A DNA stretch of 64,000 bases, from positions 1 to 64,000 of the forward strand of contig QKBC01000005.1 in assembly GCA_003246205.1 (NCBI GenBank), read 5' to 3'. The notes beneath the pieces are model-generated. The model searched no databases. It worked only from the letters and a program-made list of their open reading frames with translations, and was not told where the DNA came from. This DNA is from Flavobacterium haoranii (GTDB lineage: Bacteria > Bacteroidota > Bacteroidia > Flavobacteriales > Flavobacteriaceae). A program made the translations under genes and the position numbers. Of this stretch, positions 44,928 to 55,020 are shown piece after piece. How positions within the stretch are numbered: the stretch's first letter is position 1; each line of letters starts with the position of its first letter.

Positions 44928-45719
44928 ATGAACTCAAAATTTTTATTGATTTTTCTCTTTTTTTGCTCTTTCGTTATAGCGCAGGAAAGAAAAACACCTG
45001 TTTTTAAAGACAGTTTATCTTTTCCTGATACTGACAAGTTTATTGGCCGTGATGCTTTTGACAATTATTACTATATCAAAAATAACACATTGATCAAAAG
45101 CGGCAATCAGAGCCATAAAGAATATAAAAATTTAACGCTGGGTAAAATTGAAACCGTCGATATTTTAAATCCGTTACAAATCGTTATTTTTTATAAGGAC
45201 TTTAACAGCATTGTATTATTAGACAACCAACTGAACCAAACTACGGTTATCAATGGAAACGAACTAAATGAATTTGTAAGTTTTGAAAATATTGGTTTAG
45301 CTTCTCAAAATAGAATTTGGTTTTTTGACAGCATTACACAAAAAATAGGATTATACCAATTTAAGATTAATCAATTAAAATTTATTTCTACTCCTATTCG
45401 TTCTAAAATAAAATTTTTCAAAACAGATTACAATTATGCCTTTTGGGTAGATGAAGAAAATAATGTTTATGGCATCAACCTTTTTGGGAAAATCTTCCAA
45501 ATCGGGAACATTCCTGTTACAGAACAGCTCCAATTTATCAATGAAAAGCAATGTCTTTTTGCCACAAGCAAAGAACTTTTCCTTTATAATTTTGAGAACA
45601 AAGAAATTAACACCATCAGCATAAACCAAAAAAGCTTTGTAAATTTCTTCTATAAAGAAGGAATTTTGTCTATTTTTACCCCTTGGAATTCTATTATTAA
45701 TTACAAAATTAATTTATAA
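44928..45719 (+). CDS. Exported protein of unknown function
   Basis: 263 aa with signal peptide MNSKFLLIFLFFCSFVIAQ. The rest is made of short beta strands such as IGLASQNRIWFFDSITQKIGLYQF and YNYAFWVDEENNVYGINLFGKI, suggesting a small beta-propeller, but I recognise no family. One base separates its stop from the deoxynucleoside kinase ATG, so the two are co-transcribed, with no obvious link in function. Confidence 0.75.
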   Translation: MNSKFLLIFLFFCSFVIAQERKTPVFKDSLSFPDTDKFIGRDAFDNYYYIKNNTLIKSGNQSHKEYKNLTLGKIETVDILNPLQIVIFYKDFNSIVLLDNQLNQTTVINGNELNEFVSFENIGLASQNRIWFFDSITQKIGLYQFKINQLKFISTPIRSKIKFFKTDYNYAFWVDEENNVYGINLFGKIFQIGNIPVTEQLQFINEKQCLFATSKELFLYNFENKEINTISINQKSFVNFFYKEGILSIFTPWNSIINYKINL

Positions 45720-45720
45720 A

Positions 45721-46335
45721 ATGCATATTGCGGTTGCCGGTAATATAGGTGCTGGAAAAACGACTTTGACCAAACTTTTGTCAAAACATTTTAAATGGGA
45801 AGCTCACTTTGAAGATGTTGTGGACAATCCTTATTTAGATGACTTTTACCATCAAATGGAACGCTGGAGTTTCAATTTACAAATCTATTTCTTAAACAGC
45901 CGTTTTAGACAAGTTTTACAAATCAGAGAGTCCGGAAAAGCTACTATACAAGACAGAACAATTTACGAAGATGCCCATATCTTTGCTCCTAACCTTCATA
46001 CGATGGGGTTAATGACCAACAGGGATTTTAATAATTACAAATCGTTATTTGACCTTATGGAGGACTTAGTGGGCGCTCCTGATTTATTGATCTATTTAAG
46101 AAGTTCTATTCCTAATTTGGTGAATCAAATTCATAAAAGAGGAAGAGAATATGAAAATTCGATTTCTATTGATTATTTGAGTCGTTTGAATGAGCGTTAC
46201 GAAGCTTGGATCCAAACGTATGACAAGGGGAAATTATTGATTATAGATGTAGACAACATTAATTTTGTAGACAATCCTGAAGATTTAGGAATGATCATTA
46301 ACCGAATTGACGCCGAAATTAACGGTTTGTTTTAA
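45721..46335 (+). CDS. Deoxynucleoside kinase
   Basis: 204 aa dNK/dGK-type kinase. P-loop AVAGNIGAGKTTLTKLL, DRTIYEDAHIFA (catalytic Glu/Arg region) and LID arginines in IHKRGREYENSIS. Phosphorylates salvaged deoxynucleosides. Fits with the CNT nucleoside transporter and thyA/folA further right, though not in their operon. Followed by a strong terminator. Confidence 0.92.
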   Translation: MHIAVAGNIGAGKTTLTKLLSKHFKWEAHFEDVVDNPYLDDFYHQMERWSFNLQIYFLNSRFRQVLQIRESGKATIQDRTIYEDAHIFAPNLHTMGLMTNRDFNNYKSLFDLMEDLVGAPDLLIYLRSSIPNLVNQIHKRGREYENSISIDYLSRLNERYEAWIQTYDKGKLLIIDVDNINFVDNPEDLGMIINRIDAEINGLF

Positions 46336-46357
46336 AAACCATTTTTATAGAGAAACA

Positions 46358-46393
46358 AAAAACCGATTGCTAAGCAAATCGGTTTTTTTATGT
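46358..46393. terminator. Bidirectional terminator hairpin
   Basis: AAAAAACCGATT and AATCGGTTTTTT, with GCTAAGCA between, lie between the convergent kinase and pyrophosphatase genes. Confidence 0.88.
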
Positions 46394-46405
46394 TTTATTT
46401 TAAGA

Positions 46406-46933
46406 TTAAATACTGAATAAACCTTCCGGTTTGTTTTCAATAGCATCAAATCTATTTTTACAAGTTGCAAAAGCTTCTTTTGCTTCGTTAACATCTCCCC
46501 ATCCTCCAACATCAACTTTTTTGTTTTCAAGATCTTTGTACACTCTAAAGAAATGCTCAATTTCTTGAATTAAGTGAGGATTGATATCTGACAAGTTGTT
46601 CAATTTATTCGCAATAGGATCAGAAACCGGAACACAAATAATTTTTTCATCCGGTCCTTTATCATCCGACATATAGAAAATAGCGATTGGTTTTACTTCA
46701 ACCACACATCCCGGAACAGAAGGTTCTGTAAACAATACTAAAGCATCTAACGGGTCGTTATCTAAAGCTTGTGTTTCAGGAATGAATCCGTAATCTGCCG
46801 GATACATCATTGAAGAATATAACATTCTGTCGAAACGGATCTTTTTCAAATCAAAATCGTACTCGTATTTATTTCTGCTTCCTCTCGGGATTTCTACTAA
46901 CACGTCGAAAGTAGTAACATTATCTGCTGTCAT
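46406..46933 (-). CDS. ppa: Inorganic pyrophosphatase
   Basis: 175 aa family I enzyme. VLVEIPRGSRNKYEYD at the start, YPADYGFIPET and the metal site DNDPLDALVLF are present, followed by CPVSDP-like VPVSDPIANK. Hydrolyses PPi made in biosynthesis. Alone, with its own flanking hairpin. Confidence 0.95.
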   Translation of the reverse strand: MTADNVTTFDVLVEIPRGSRNKYEYDFDLKKIRFDRMLYSSMMYPADYGFIPETQALDNDPLDALVLFTEPSVPGCVVEVKPIAIFYMSDDKGPDEKIICVPVSDPIANKLNNLSDINPHLIQEIEHFFRVYKDLENKKVDVGGWGDVNEAKEAFATCKNRFDAIENKPEGLFSI

Positions 46934-47026
46934 CTTTTATTTTTTATTTATATAAGGTCGACAAATTTAGCATTATAAAACGTTAGATGCAAAAATGTTA
47001 TGCTAAAAAAATATACTTTTGAAAAT

Positions 47027-49498
47027 TTAGAAATAGAAACCAAATGAAGCTTTTACAGCAAACTTTCTCGCATTTGGCATATCTAAATAATTACCGCGCC
47101 ATGCAAAATCAATTCGCAGAACTTTGAAAATATTCCCCACACCTGCATGGTATTCCCAATATACATTTTCAGGAGCAACATAATTTAGTCCGGAAGCGTT
47201 AATTAATTTATTTTCATCAGAAACTCTTCCGTAAACTCCTTTTATCCCAATAATTTCTCTTAAATTCAATTTTCTTAACCCTGGAATTCTGGAAAACAAT
47301 CGACCATTGAAATGATGTTCAAAATGTAGTGACGCATATTCATCCGCTACAAAATCGTAGTAATCCAACAAATTATAAGTGTTATCAATAATGAACCACG
47401 ATTGGTTACCCGGAACAACTCCCATTAATCCTAAAGGAACTTCTCCAAATATTTTTCCAGTTTCGAATGTCGTAAACAAACGTCCAAAACCACCTACTAA
47501 AGCAGGTTGTCTGTAAAATAATTGTACTTTTTGGTAGTTAAAATCACTATTTAAAACTCCTTTAAATCCATTGCTATAACTTACAAAAAAACGAGCGTAA
47601 TTATTATCTACTTCTAATCGTTCTACTCCATAACCAACTATTTTTCGTTTTGGTGTGTATTCTACAACTAAATTAACTTCAGACTGCTTGACTTCGCTTT
47701 TAATTTCCGATTGTGTGGCGTCTGTATAATAATCCAGACTAAAGGCATCTGAAGCCGACTTTAACGTACGATAAGAGAAATTGGTTTGAAAAATCAGGTT
47801 TTTAACCGGTTCTATTTCGGCTCCAAAAGTCGTTAAATTAACCGATGTCAGTTTATTATTGGTTCCGCTTGAAAAAAGAGAAGAAGAAGCAAAGCTTCGA
47901 CCTAACACATCATTCGAAGTCGTTAAACTAACCCCTATTTGTTCCACATCTCTACGATTACCGGCATGAAGAATTAATCGGTTTTTGGTATTCACCATCC
48001 ACTTTCCGGAAATACCATATTTAAATTTATTATCTTTAAAACCATAAGCGGTATATCCTTGTAACCTCCAGCGGTCATTGGGACCAAAATAAGTCCGCCC
48101 TCCAACTCTGATACGCTGTCCTTCTACATCATTATAACCAAAAGTGGAAAATATCGGTCCGAAATCAAAATGTCCGAACTGAATATAACCACTACCTAAT
48201 ATTGTGGCCAGATTATAGATTCGTTTGAATTTAGGAACCGTCTGTAAAGTGTCCAACATCTTATAAATGCTGGATTCGTTTCTGTTTAAGCTTTCAAATC
48301 GGTTTTCGTCCCAAAACTCATCCGATTTGGCAAAAACTTCATTATCATAAAAGTTAACTTCTTCTTTATAGAACTTTTCGGGCTTAGGCTGATTGAACAC
48401 GTGATTTTTTACGATAGTTGTTCGCTTTCCATACAAACCTTTGGATTCTTCTTTTTTCGAAAAGCTAAAATCAGACATCATGTAATCGCGCTTCAGCAAG
48501 AAAACAGAATCATTCAATACATCAAATTCTTGTTCAATATAAATTTCTTTTACCCAGTTAATGTTAGCACTTTTACTAGCTTCTAAATTAATTTTCTTAA
48601 TAGCAAAAGTGGAATCGTTTACCCAAAAATCTCCTTTAAAGGTCAATTCTCCTTTTCTCCTCGGATAATATACAATATTGTAACACCATTTATTATCAAT
48701 GAATGCGCTATCATTCAACACATAATTGTACACGTCGATTCCCGTTCTTGAAAGCGGACTAACAAAAGCCTTATCAAAGAATTTCAGATAATTGTTATAG
48801 ATATCGTAATCGGCATATAAATCTTTAATAAACGTATTAACACCATCGCCATTACCCATTGCTTTTTTATTGGCTGTCAGGATTTCTTTTTTCTTTTTCA
48901 TGACATTATCGCCATACACTTCGCTCAAACTTTCGTTAATGAAAATGGGTAAAAATGCCTTTCCGGTAATTCGGGAAGTATCAATATTATCAAAAACAAA
49001 CTCCATTCCTTTGAATACTTTGCTTGCCATAAAAGCACTATCAATAGTATTGATATCAAACTCTACTTTTTCATATTTATCATACTTATACTGATCGAAC
49101 ATATAAAGTCCGTTTTTGCGCTTTCTTGCCCAAATCTTTCTTAAAATATCAAGAGCCGGATTATTTTTCTTTGACGTTTTTCCGGTATAGACTACAACTT
49201 CTTTTAAGGTTGTTCCTTCTTTTAAAACTATTTTAAGATTAGCATTTAATCCTTTCTTAAGCGGAACGTCTAAGGTTTCAAAACCTACAAACGAAACTTG
49301 TAAAACAGAATAATCATTTTGAGATTCAAAATAAAAATTTCCGTTTTCGTCTGTAATAACTCCTTCTTTTGAATTTTTAAAAATGACGTTAGCAAAAGGA
49401 ATAGGTTCATCAAATTCATCCACTACTTTTCCGCCAACTTTGGTTTGACCAAATGCAATCGTACAAAAAAAACTAAATAACAGAAGGTATCTTAACAT
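47027..49498 (-). CDS. DUF5686 outer membrane protein with N-terminal carboxypeptidase-regulatory-like domain
   Basis: 823 aa. Signal peptide (MLRYLLLFSFFCTIAFGQ), CarboxypepD_reg-like domain to about residue 100 (GGKVVDEFDEPIPFANVIFK...SFVGFETLDV), then the DUF5686 region, with aromatic-rich beta strands and a C-terminal barrel ending FAVKASFGFYF. Probably an integral outer membrane protein; family function unknown. Single gene. Confidence 0.85.
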   Translation of the reverse strand: MLRYLLLFSFFCTIAFGQTKVGGKVVDEFDEPIPFANVIFKNSKEGVITDENGNFYFESQNDYSVLQVSFVGFETLDVPLKKGLNANLKIVLKEGTTLKEVVVYTGKTSKKNNPALDILRKIWARKRKNGLYMFDQYKYDKYEKVEFDINTIDSAFMASKVFKGMEFVFDNIDTSRITGKAFLPIFINESLSEVYGDNVMKKKKEILTANKKAMGNGDGVNTFIKDLYADYDIYNNYLKFFDKAFVSPLSRTGIDVYNYVLNDSAFIDNKWCYNIVYYPRRKGELTFKGDFWVNDSTFAIKKINLEASKSANINWVKEIYIEQEFDVLNDSVFLLKRDYMMSDFSFSKKEESKGLYGKRTTIVKNHVFNQPKPEKFYKEEVNFYDNEVFAKSDEFWDENRFESLNRNESSIYKMLDTLQTVPKFKRIYNLATILGSGYIQFGHFDFGPIFSTFGYNDVEGQRIRVGGRTYFGPNDRWRLQGYTAYGFKDNKFKYGISGKWMVNTKNRLILHAGNRRDVEQIGVSLTTSNDVLGRSFASSSLFSSGTNNKLTSVNLTTFGAEIEPVKNLIFQTNFSYRTLKSASDAFSLDYYTDATQSEIKSEVKQSEVNLVVEYTPKRKIVGYGVERLEVDNNYARFFVSYSNGFKGVLNSDFNYQKVQLFYRQPALVGGFGRLFTTFETGKIFGEVPLGLMGVVPGNQSWFIIDNTYNLLDYYDFVADEYASLHFEHHFNGRLFSRIPGLRKLNLREIIGIKGVYGRVSDENKLINASGLNYVAPENVYWEYHAGVGNIFKVLRIDFAWRGNYLDMPNARKFAVKASFGFYF

Positions 49499-49518
49499 AG
49501 AGCTAGGTTTAAAAACAA

Positions 49519-49551
49519 AAAAACTTCATCAGGTTTCTGATGAAGTTTCAA
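49519..49551 (-). terminator. pdhB terminator hairpin
   Basis: AAACTTCATCAG with CTGATGAAGTTT, loop GTTT, followed on the minus strand by a T-run. It closes the gene at 49569-50546. Confidence 0.85.
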
Positions 49552-49568
49552 ATATAAGAAGTTCTGGC

Positions 49569-50546
49569 TTATTTATAAGCTACTTTTTTTACGGCTTTTA
49601 TTACGTCATTTGCATTAGGCAACCATTCTTTCAACAAAGCCGGAGAATATGGCGCCGGAGTATCAGCTGTTGTAATACGTTGAACTGGCGCATCTAAATA
49701 ATCAAAAGCTCTTTCTTGAACCATATAGGTAATTTCAGAAGCAACACTTCCGAAAGGCCATGCTTCTTCTAAAATAACTAAGCGATTTGTTTTCTTAACA
49801 GAATTAAGAATTGCATCATAATCCATTGGACGAACTGTTCTTAAATCGATTACTTCACAAGAAATTCCTTCTTTAGCCAATTCTTCCGCTGCAATTAATG
49901 CCTCTTTTAATATTTTACCGAAAGAAACTATAGTTACATCTGTTCCTTCTCTTTTAATGTCGGCAACACCAAGTGGAATTGTATATTCTCCCTCAGGCAC
50001 TTCTCCTTTATCGCCATACATTTGCTCTGATTCCATAAAAATTACAGGGTCATTGTCTCGGATAGCCGATTTTAATAATCCTTTTGCATCATACGGATTA
50101 GAAGGAACTACTACTTTTAATCCCGGACAATTAGCATACCAACTTTCAAAAGCTTGTGAATGTGTTGCCGCTAACTGACCTGCAGAAGCTGTCGGTCCAC
50201 GGAATACAATTGGTATATTAAACTGACCACCTGACATTTGACGCATCTTAGCAGCGTTATTGATAATTTGGTCAATCCCTACTAATGAGAAGTTAAATGT
50301 CATAAATTCTACAATAGGTCTGTTACCGTTCATAGCAGAACCTACAGCGATTCCGGCAAAACCAAGTTCTGCAATCGGAGCATCAATTACTCTTTTTGCA
50401 CCAAACTCGTCAAGCATTCCTTTTGATGCTTTATAAGCTCCGTTATATTCCGCAACTTCTTCTCCTATTAGATATATAGACTCGTCACGACGCATCTCTT
50501 CACTCATTGCTTCGCAAACTGCTTCTCTAAATTGTATCGTTTTCAT
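49569..50546 (-). CDS. pdhB: Pyruvate dehydrogenase E1 component, beta subunit
   Basis: 325 aa transketolase-like beta chain. FREAVCEAMSEEMRRDESIYLIGEEV at the start, VIDAPIAELGFAGIAVG, RGPTASAGQLAATHSQAFE, and the C-terminal VILEEAWPFGSVASEI. Pairs with an alpha subunit that is not in the window. Branched-chain keto acid E1 beta is the nearest alternative; the sequence style fits the PDH beta of flavobacteria. Confidence 0.9.
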   Translation of the reverse strand: MKTIQFREAVCEAMSEEMRRDESIYLIGEEVAEYNGAYKASKGMLDEFGAKRVIDAPIAELGFAGIAVGSAMNGNRPIVEFMTFNFSLVGIDQIINNAAKMRQMSGGQFNIPIVFRGPTASAGQLAATHSQAFESWYANCPGLKVVVPSNPYDAKGLLKSAIRDNDPVIFMESEQMYGDKGEVPEGEYTIPLGVADIKREGTDVTIVSFGKILKEALIAAEELAKEGISCEVIDLRTVRPMDYDAILNSVKKTNRLVILEEAWPFGSVASEITYMVQERAFDYLDAPVQRITTADTPAPYSPALLKEWLPNANDVIKAVKKVAYK

Positions 50547-50663
50547 TGTTTCTTATTATAGATGTACAAACGCAAAAATAACAAAAATTAATTTATCAGT
50601 ATCTATATACTCATTAATCCTAAAATTATTTACTAAAACCTTATAGTTAATAAAATACTAAAT

Positions 50664-50677
50664 TTAACCTAGGTTAA
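50664..50677. promoter_or_regulatory. Perfect 14-bp palindrome upstream of etfBA
   Basis: TTAACCTAGGTTAA reads the same on both strands. It lies 137 bp before the etfB ATG in a gap between divergent genes (pdhB and etfB), a plausible repressor or activator site. No protein is assigned. Confidence 0.4.
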
Positions 50678-50813
50678 TCGGCACTTTTTTGAAGTTTAAT
50701 CAAAAAAACTTAAAAATATTTTAAAAATCAAAATTTATTATGCACGCATAGTTTTTTATATCTTTTTTTTTATTAACTTCGTCTCGATAAAATAAAAATT
50801 CAAAAATCAGAAT

Positions 50814-51560
50814 ATGAAAATACTTGTTTGCATCAGTCACGTACCTGATACTACATCAAAAATTAACTTCGCAAATGGCGATACTGAGTTTGACACAAAC
50901 GGTGTTCAATTCGTAATTAACCCGAATGATGAATTCGGTTTGACAAGAGCAATTTGGTTCAAAGAGAAACAAGGCGCTACAGTGACCGTTGTTAATGTAG
51001 GCGGTGCTGACGCTGAAGCGACTTTAAGAAAAGCATTAGCAATCGGAGCTGACGAAGCTATTCGAATCAATGCAAATCCTACTGACGGCTTATTTGTAGC
51101 TAAAGAATTAACTGAAGTTGTTAAAAACGGTGGTTTTGACTTGGTAATTGCCGGTACTGAATCTATTGACTATAATGGCGGAATGGTTCCCGGTATGTTA
51201 GCTACTTTATTAGGTTACAATTTTATCAATGCCTGTATCAATATAGAAGTAGAAGGAAACAATGTTAAAGCTATCAGAGAAATCGACGGCGGAAAAGAAA
51301 CTGTTAGTACTACTTTACCATTGGTAATTGCAGGTAAAAAAGGATTAGTAGAAGAAAAAGATTTAAGAATTCCGAACATGAGAGGAATTATGATGGCTCG
51401 TTCTAAAGCTTTGGCTGTTAACGAACCTACTAGTACAGCTTCAGCTACCAAAGCCATTAAGTTTGAAAAACCAGCACCTAAATCAGCGGTTAAATTAGTT
51501 AGCCCTGACAACTTAGACGAATTGGTAAACTTATTACACAACGAAGCTAAAGTAATCTAA
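50814..51560 (+). CDS. etfB: Electron transfer flavoprotein, beta subunit
   Basis: 248 aa. MKILVCISHVPDTTSKINF start, ALAIGADEAIRI, DLVIAGTESIDYNGGMVPGMLATLLG and REIDGGKETVSTTLPLVIAGKKGL. With EtfA it passes electrons from acyl-CoA dehydrogenases to ETF-quinone oxidoreductase. 31 bp before etfA. Confidence 0.96.
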   Translation: MKILVCISHVPDTTSKINFANGDTEFDTNGVQFVINPNDEFGLTRAIWFKEKQGATVTVVNVGGADAEATLRKALAIGADEAIRINANPTDGLFVAKELTEVVKNGGFDLVIAGTESIDYNGGMVPGMLATLLGYNFINACINIEVEGNNVKAIREIDGGKETVSTTLPLVIAGKKGLVEEKDLRIPNMRGIMMARSKALAVNEPTSTASATKAIKFEKPAPKSAVKLVSPDNLDELVNLLHNEAKVI

Positions 51561-51591
51561 TCTTTAATTCTAATTTTTAAAACAGGAAATC

Positions 51592-52560
51592 ATGTCAATT
51601 TTAATATACGCTGAATCAGCAGAAGGAAAATTTAAAAAAGTAGCTTTGGAGTTAGCATCTTATGCTAAAAAAGTAGCCGATGCTATGGGAACTACAGTAA
51701 CAGCTGTTACTGTAAATGCAAATGACGTTAGTGATTTAGCAAAATATGGTGTTAGCAAAGTTTTAAAAGCATCAAATGATAAACTAGCTAACTTTAATGC
51801 GAAAGCTTATGCTGATGTCATCAAACAAGCAGCTGAAAAAGAAGGAATTAAATTAGTGGTATTATCATCAACTACTGACAGTTTATACTTAGCTCCTATC
51901 GTTGCGGTTAATTTAAACGCCGGTTATGCTTCTAATGTAGTTGCATTACCTGTAAGTACTAGTCCATTCCAAGTAAAAAGAAATGCTTTCTCAAACAAAG
52001 CGTTCAATATCACTGAAATTTCAACTGATGTAAAAGTTATCGGTTTAGCTAAAAACTCATTCGGTTTAGCAGAAGATGCTGTTTCATTAACAGAAGAAGA
52101 TTTTGCTCCGTCTTTAAATGATGCTGATTTTAGTATCAAAACAGAAAACGTTGAAAAAGTAACAGGGAAAGTAACTATTGCTGATGCGGAGATTGTTGTT
52201 TCTGCCGGTAGAGGTTTAAAAGGACCTGAAAACTGGGGAATGATTGAAGAGCTAGCATCTGTTTTAGGCGCAGCTACAGCTTGTTCAAAACCGGTTTCTG
52301 ACATCGGATGGAGACCTCATAGCGAACACGTTGGACAAACAGGTAAACCGGTAGCCGCTAACTTATATATTGCCATTGGTATTTCAGGAGCTATCCAACA
52401 CATTGCCGGTATCAACGCATCAAAAGTAAAAGTGGTAATTAACAACGATCCGGAAGCGCCTTTCTTCAAAGTTGCTGATTATGGTGTTGTAGGTGATGCT
52501 TTTGAAGTTGTTCCGCAATTAATTGAAAAATTAAAAGCATTCAAAGCGAATAACGCATAA
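51592..52560 (+). CDS. etfA: Electron transfer flavoprotein, alpha subunit
   Basis: 322 aa. The FAD domain is clear: [56 protein letters not shown] and [23 protein letters not shown]. Forms the heterodimer with EtfB. Followed by a terminator. Confidence 0.97.
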   Translation: MSILIYAESAEGKFKKVALELASYAKKVADAMGTTVTAVTVNANDVSDLAKYGVSKVLKASNDKLANFNAKAYADVIKQAAEKEGIKLVVLSSTTDSLYLAPIVAVNLNAGYASNVVALPVSTSPFQVKRNAFSNKAFNITEISTDVKVIGLAKNSFGLAEDAVSLTEEDFAPSLNDADFSIKTENVEKVTGKVTIADAEIVVSAGRGLKGPENWGMIEELASVLGAATACSKPVSDIGWRPHSEHVGQTGKPVAANLYIAIGISGAIQHIAGINASKVKVVINNDPEAPFFKVADYGVVGDAFEVVPQLIEKLKAFKANNA

Positions 52561-52584
52561 TATTTATTTCTAAAACTTTAAAAT

Positions 52585-52620
52585 AAGAGTTATCTTTGTT
52601 AGGATAGCTCTTTTTTTTAT
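52585..52620 (+). terminator. etfBA terminator
   Basis: AAGAGTTATC and GATAGCTCTT pair (one G-U) around TTTGTTAG and run into eight or more T. Confidence 0.85.
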
Positions 52621-52670
52621 TTTTGACGAATTAATAAAAGCGTGTTATTTATTTTTTACACAACGGAAGT

Positions 52671-53306
52671 ATGAGTTTAGTTAAATTAACAATAAAAGGA
52701 ATTTCGTATAGCCAAACCCAAAACGGTGCTTATGCGCTTATTCTAAATGAGGTGGACGGCGAAAGAAATTTACCTATTGTTATTGGCGCTTTTGAAGCCC
52801 AATCCATTGCTATTGCACTTGAAAAAGAAATAAAACCTCCAAGACCTTTGACTCACGATTTGTTCAAAAATTTTGCGGAAAGGTTTGATATTGTCGTAAA
52901 ACAGGTTATCATTCATAAATTAGTGGATGGTGTTTTCTTTTCCAGCATTATTTGTGAACGCGACAAGATTGAAGAAATTATTGACGCCAGAACATCTGAC
53001 GCAATAGCATTAGCTATCCGATTCGGCGCACCGATATTTACGTACAAAAACATCTTGGACAAAGCGGGTATTTACCTAAAAACCAACCCTTCTGAAGAAA
53101 CTAAAGAGAATGCTGAAAATGAAGATGATATTCTAACAACTCCTGAGGCTTTTGGCTTAAACGAAGAGGAAAAACCAGAAGAAACAGACAGTCTTAGCAA
53201 ATATACTTTACAAGAACTTTACGATAAACTAGAAGAAGCTGTTCAAAACGAAGATTATGAAAAAGCAGCTAAAATAAGAGACGAGATCTCTAAAAAAGAA
53301 TCCTAA
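52671..53306 (+). CDS. Bifunctional nuclease (DUF151) family protein with C-terminal UVR motif
   Basis: 211 aa. Residues about 1-135 are the BFN/DUF151 domain (LPIVIGAFEAQSIAIALE, PRPLTHDLFKNF, ARTSDAIALAIRFGAPIF), the end (LQELYDKLEEAVQNEDYEKA) is a UVR motif as in UvrB/UvrC. The arrangement is common in Bacteroidota. Nuclease activity was reported for plant relatives; in bacteria the role is uncertain. 18 bp before the nucleoside transporter. Confidence 0.88.
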   Translation: MSLVKLTIKGISYSQTQNGAYALILNEVDGERNLPIVIGAFEAQSIAIALEKEIKPPRPLTHDLFKNFAERFDIVVKQVIIHKLVDGVFFSSIICERDKIEEIIDARTSDAIALAIRFGAPIFTYKNILDKAGIYLKTNPSEETKENAENEDDILTTPEAFGLNEEEKPEETDSLSKYTLQELYDKLEEAVQNEDYEKAAKIRDEISKKES

Positions 53307-53324
53307 CTAATTCCAGACCTAAAA

Positions 53325-54986
53325 ATGATTAAGAAATTTTATTTCCTTATACTTTTTTGCCTTTTTACCTTAGGCATCTCTGCTCAGCAGCTTGAAAAAA
53401 AATGGCAACTAAGTTCTTCCAAGAATGACTATTTAGAGTTAAAAGAAGGGACTTACCAACTTAAGCTTTCTTCTGATAGCATCTTCCAAAAAGGCGATTA
53501 CTGGATACAAGACAATTATCTTTTCTTATTTGAAAACGGAGCAGATTCTCCAACCAAACGTTTTTTAATTGAAACCAAAACTGATTCTACTTTAACTTTA
53601 AAAAAAGGAAACGAAGCTTATTCTTTCTTTGCCTCCAATAAAATAAAGAAAAAAGAACTTCAAAAAGCTACAATTATTCCTAATCAAGGATTGACAACTT
53701 CTGGACTAATCAGAGGAATTGTCGGAATGATAGCCTTATTAGCCATTGCTTTTCTTTTTAGTTCTAACAGAAAAGCGATCAATTGGAAAACTGTCGGATT
53801 AGGACTATTATCCCAATTAATTCTAGCTATAGGTGTTCTAAAAGTATCCTTCGTAAAATCAGCTTTTGAATACGTTGGAAATTTATTTGTCTTAATTTTA
53901 GATTTTACCAAAGCCGGTAGCGAATTTTTACTTGGCGGAATGATGAATGTAGAAACCTTTGGTTTTATATTTATTTTTCAGGTATTGCCAACTATTATTT
54001 TCTTTTCGGCATTAACCTCTTTATTATTTTATTTAGGGATTATTCAATTTGTAGTAAAAGGAATGGCAATGGTTTTAACCAAATTACTACAAATTTCAGG
54101 GGCAGAAAGCCTTTCTGTAGCCGGGAATATTTTCTTAGGGCAAACTGAAGCACCATTGATGATCAAAGCATATCTGGAGAAGATGAACAAAAGTGAAATT
54201 CTTTTGGTTATGGTTGGCGGTATGGCCACCGTTGCAGGCGGAGTTCTCGCTGCTTACATTGGTTTCTTAGGGGGAAATGATCCTGCACTTCGCTTAGAGT
54301 TTGCAAAACACTTACTAGCAGCTTCAGTAATGGCCGCTCCCGGAGCTATTGTAATATCTAAAATGCTATACCCTCAAACCGAAAATATTAACACACAAGT
54401 TGAAATAACCAAAGATAAAATTGGTTCTAACATATTAGATGCTATTGCAACCGGAACAACCGAAGGTTTAAAACTAGCAGCTAATGTAGCCGCGATGCTA
54501 TTAGTTTTCATCGCATTTATCGCTATGATTAATTATATGTTAGGATCATTTGGTAGTTTTACAGGATTAAATGATTTCATCGCTGCTCATACGCCTTATA
54601 CTAAATTCTCTTTAGAAACAATTTTAGGTATCATCTTTTCTCCTTTAATGTGGTTAATTGGTGTTGCTCAAGAAGATATGATGTTAATGGGACAATTATT
54701 AGGTATAAAATTAGCAGCTTCTGAATTTGTAGGTTACATTCAGTTAGCCGAACTTAAAAATGCGGCAAACGACATTCATTTCACGTATGAAAAATCAGTG
54801 ATTATGGCAACTTATATGTTGTGCGGTTTTGCTAATTTTGCTTCTATTGGTATACAAATTGGAGGGATTGGTTCATTAGCCCCTAACCAACGCAAAACCT
54901 TGTCTGAATTTGGATTAAAAGCGGTAATTGGAGGTAGTTTAGCTTCATTATTATCAGCTACCATTGCCGGAATGATAATTGGATAA
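53325..54986 (+). CDS. CNT-family nucleoside transporter (NupC-like) with N-terminal exported domain
   Basis: 553 aa, longer than the usual ~400. Residues 1-20 form a signal peptide (MIKKFYFLILFCLFTLGISA), 21-115 a small beta domain resembling lipocalin-like stress sensors (WQLSSSKNDYLELKEGTYQLKL), and from about 130 the concentrative nucleoside transporter: ALLAIAFLFSSNRKAINWKTVG, NIFLGQTEAPLMIKAYL, GGMATVAGGVLAAYIGFLGG, GTTEGLKLAANVAAMLL, GFANFASIGIQIGGIGSLAP. Likely imports nucleosides for salvage. Followed 70 bp later by thyA. Confidence 0.9.
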   Translation: MIKKFYFLILFCLFTLGISAQQLEKKWQLSSSKNDYLELKEGTYQLKLSSDSIFQKGDYWIQDNYLFLFENGADSPTKRFLIETKTDSTLTLKKGNEAYSFFASNKIKKKELQKATIIPNQGLTTSGLIRGIVGMIALLAIAFLFSSNRKAINWKTVGLGLLSQLILAIGVLKVSFVKSAFEYVGNLFVLILDFTKAGSEFLLGGMMNVETFGFIFIFQVLPTIIFFSALTSLLFYLGIIQFVVKGMAMVLTKLLQISGAESLSVAGNIFLGQTEAPLMIKAYLEKMNKSEILLVMVGGMATVAGGVLAAYIGFLGGNDPALRLEFAKHLLAASVMAAPGAIVISKMLYPQTENINTQVEITKDKIGSNILDAIATGTTEGLKLAANVAAMLLVFIAFIAMINYMLGSFGSFTGLNDFIAAHTPYTKFSLETILGIIFSPLMWLIGVAQEDMMLMGQLLGIKLAASEFVGYIQLAELKNAANDIHFTYEKSVIMATYMLCGFANFASIGIQIGGIGSLAPNQRKTLSEFGLKAVIGGSLASLLSATIAGMIIG

Positions 54987-55020
54987 TTATTAGTTTTGAA
55001 TTATAAATTACAAGTTGAAG

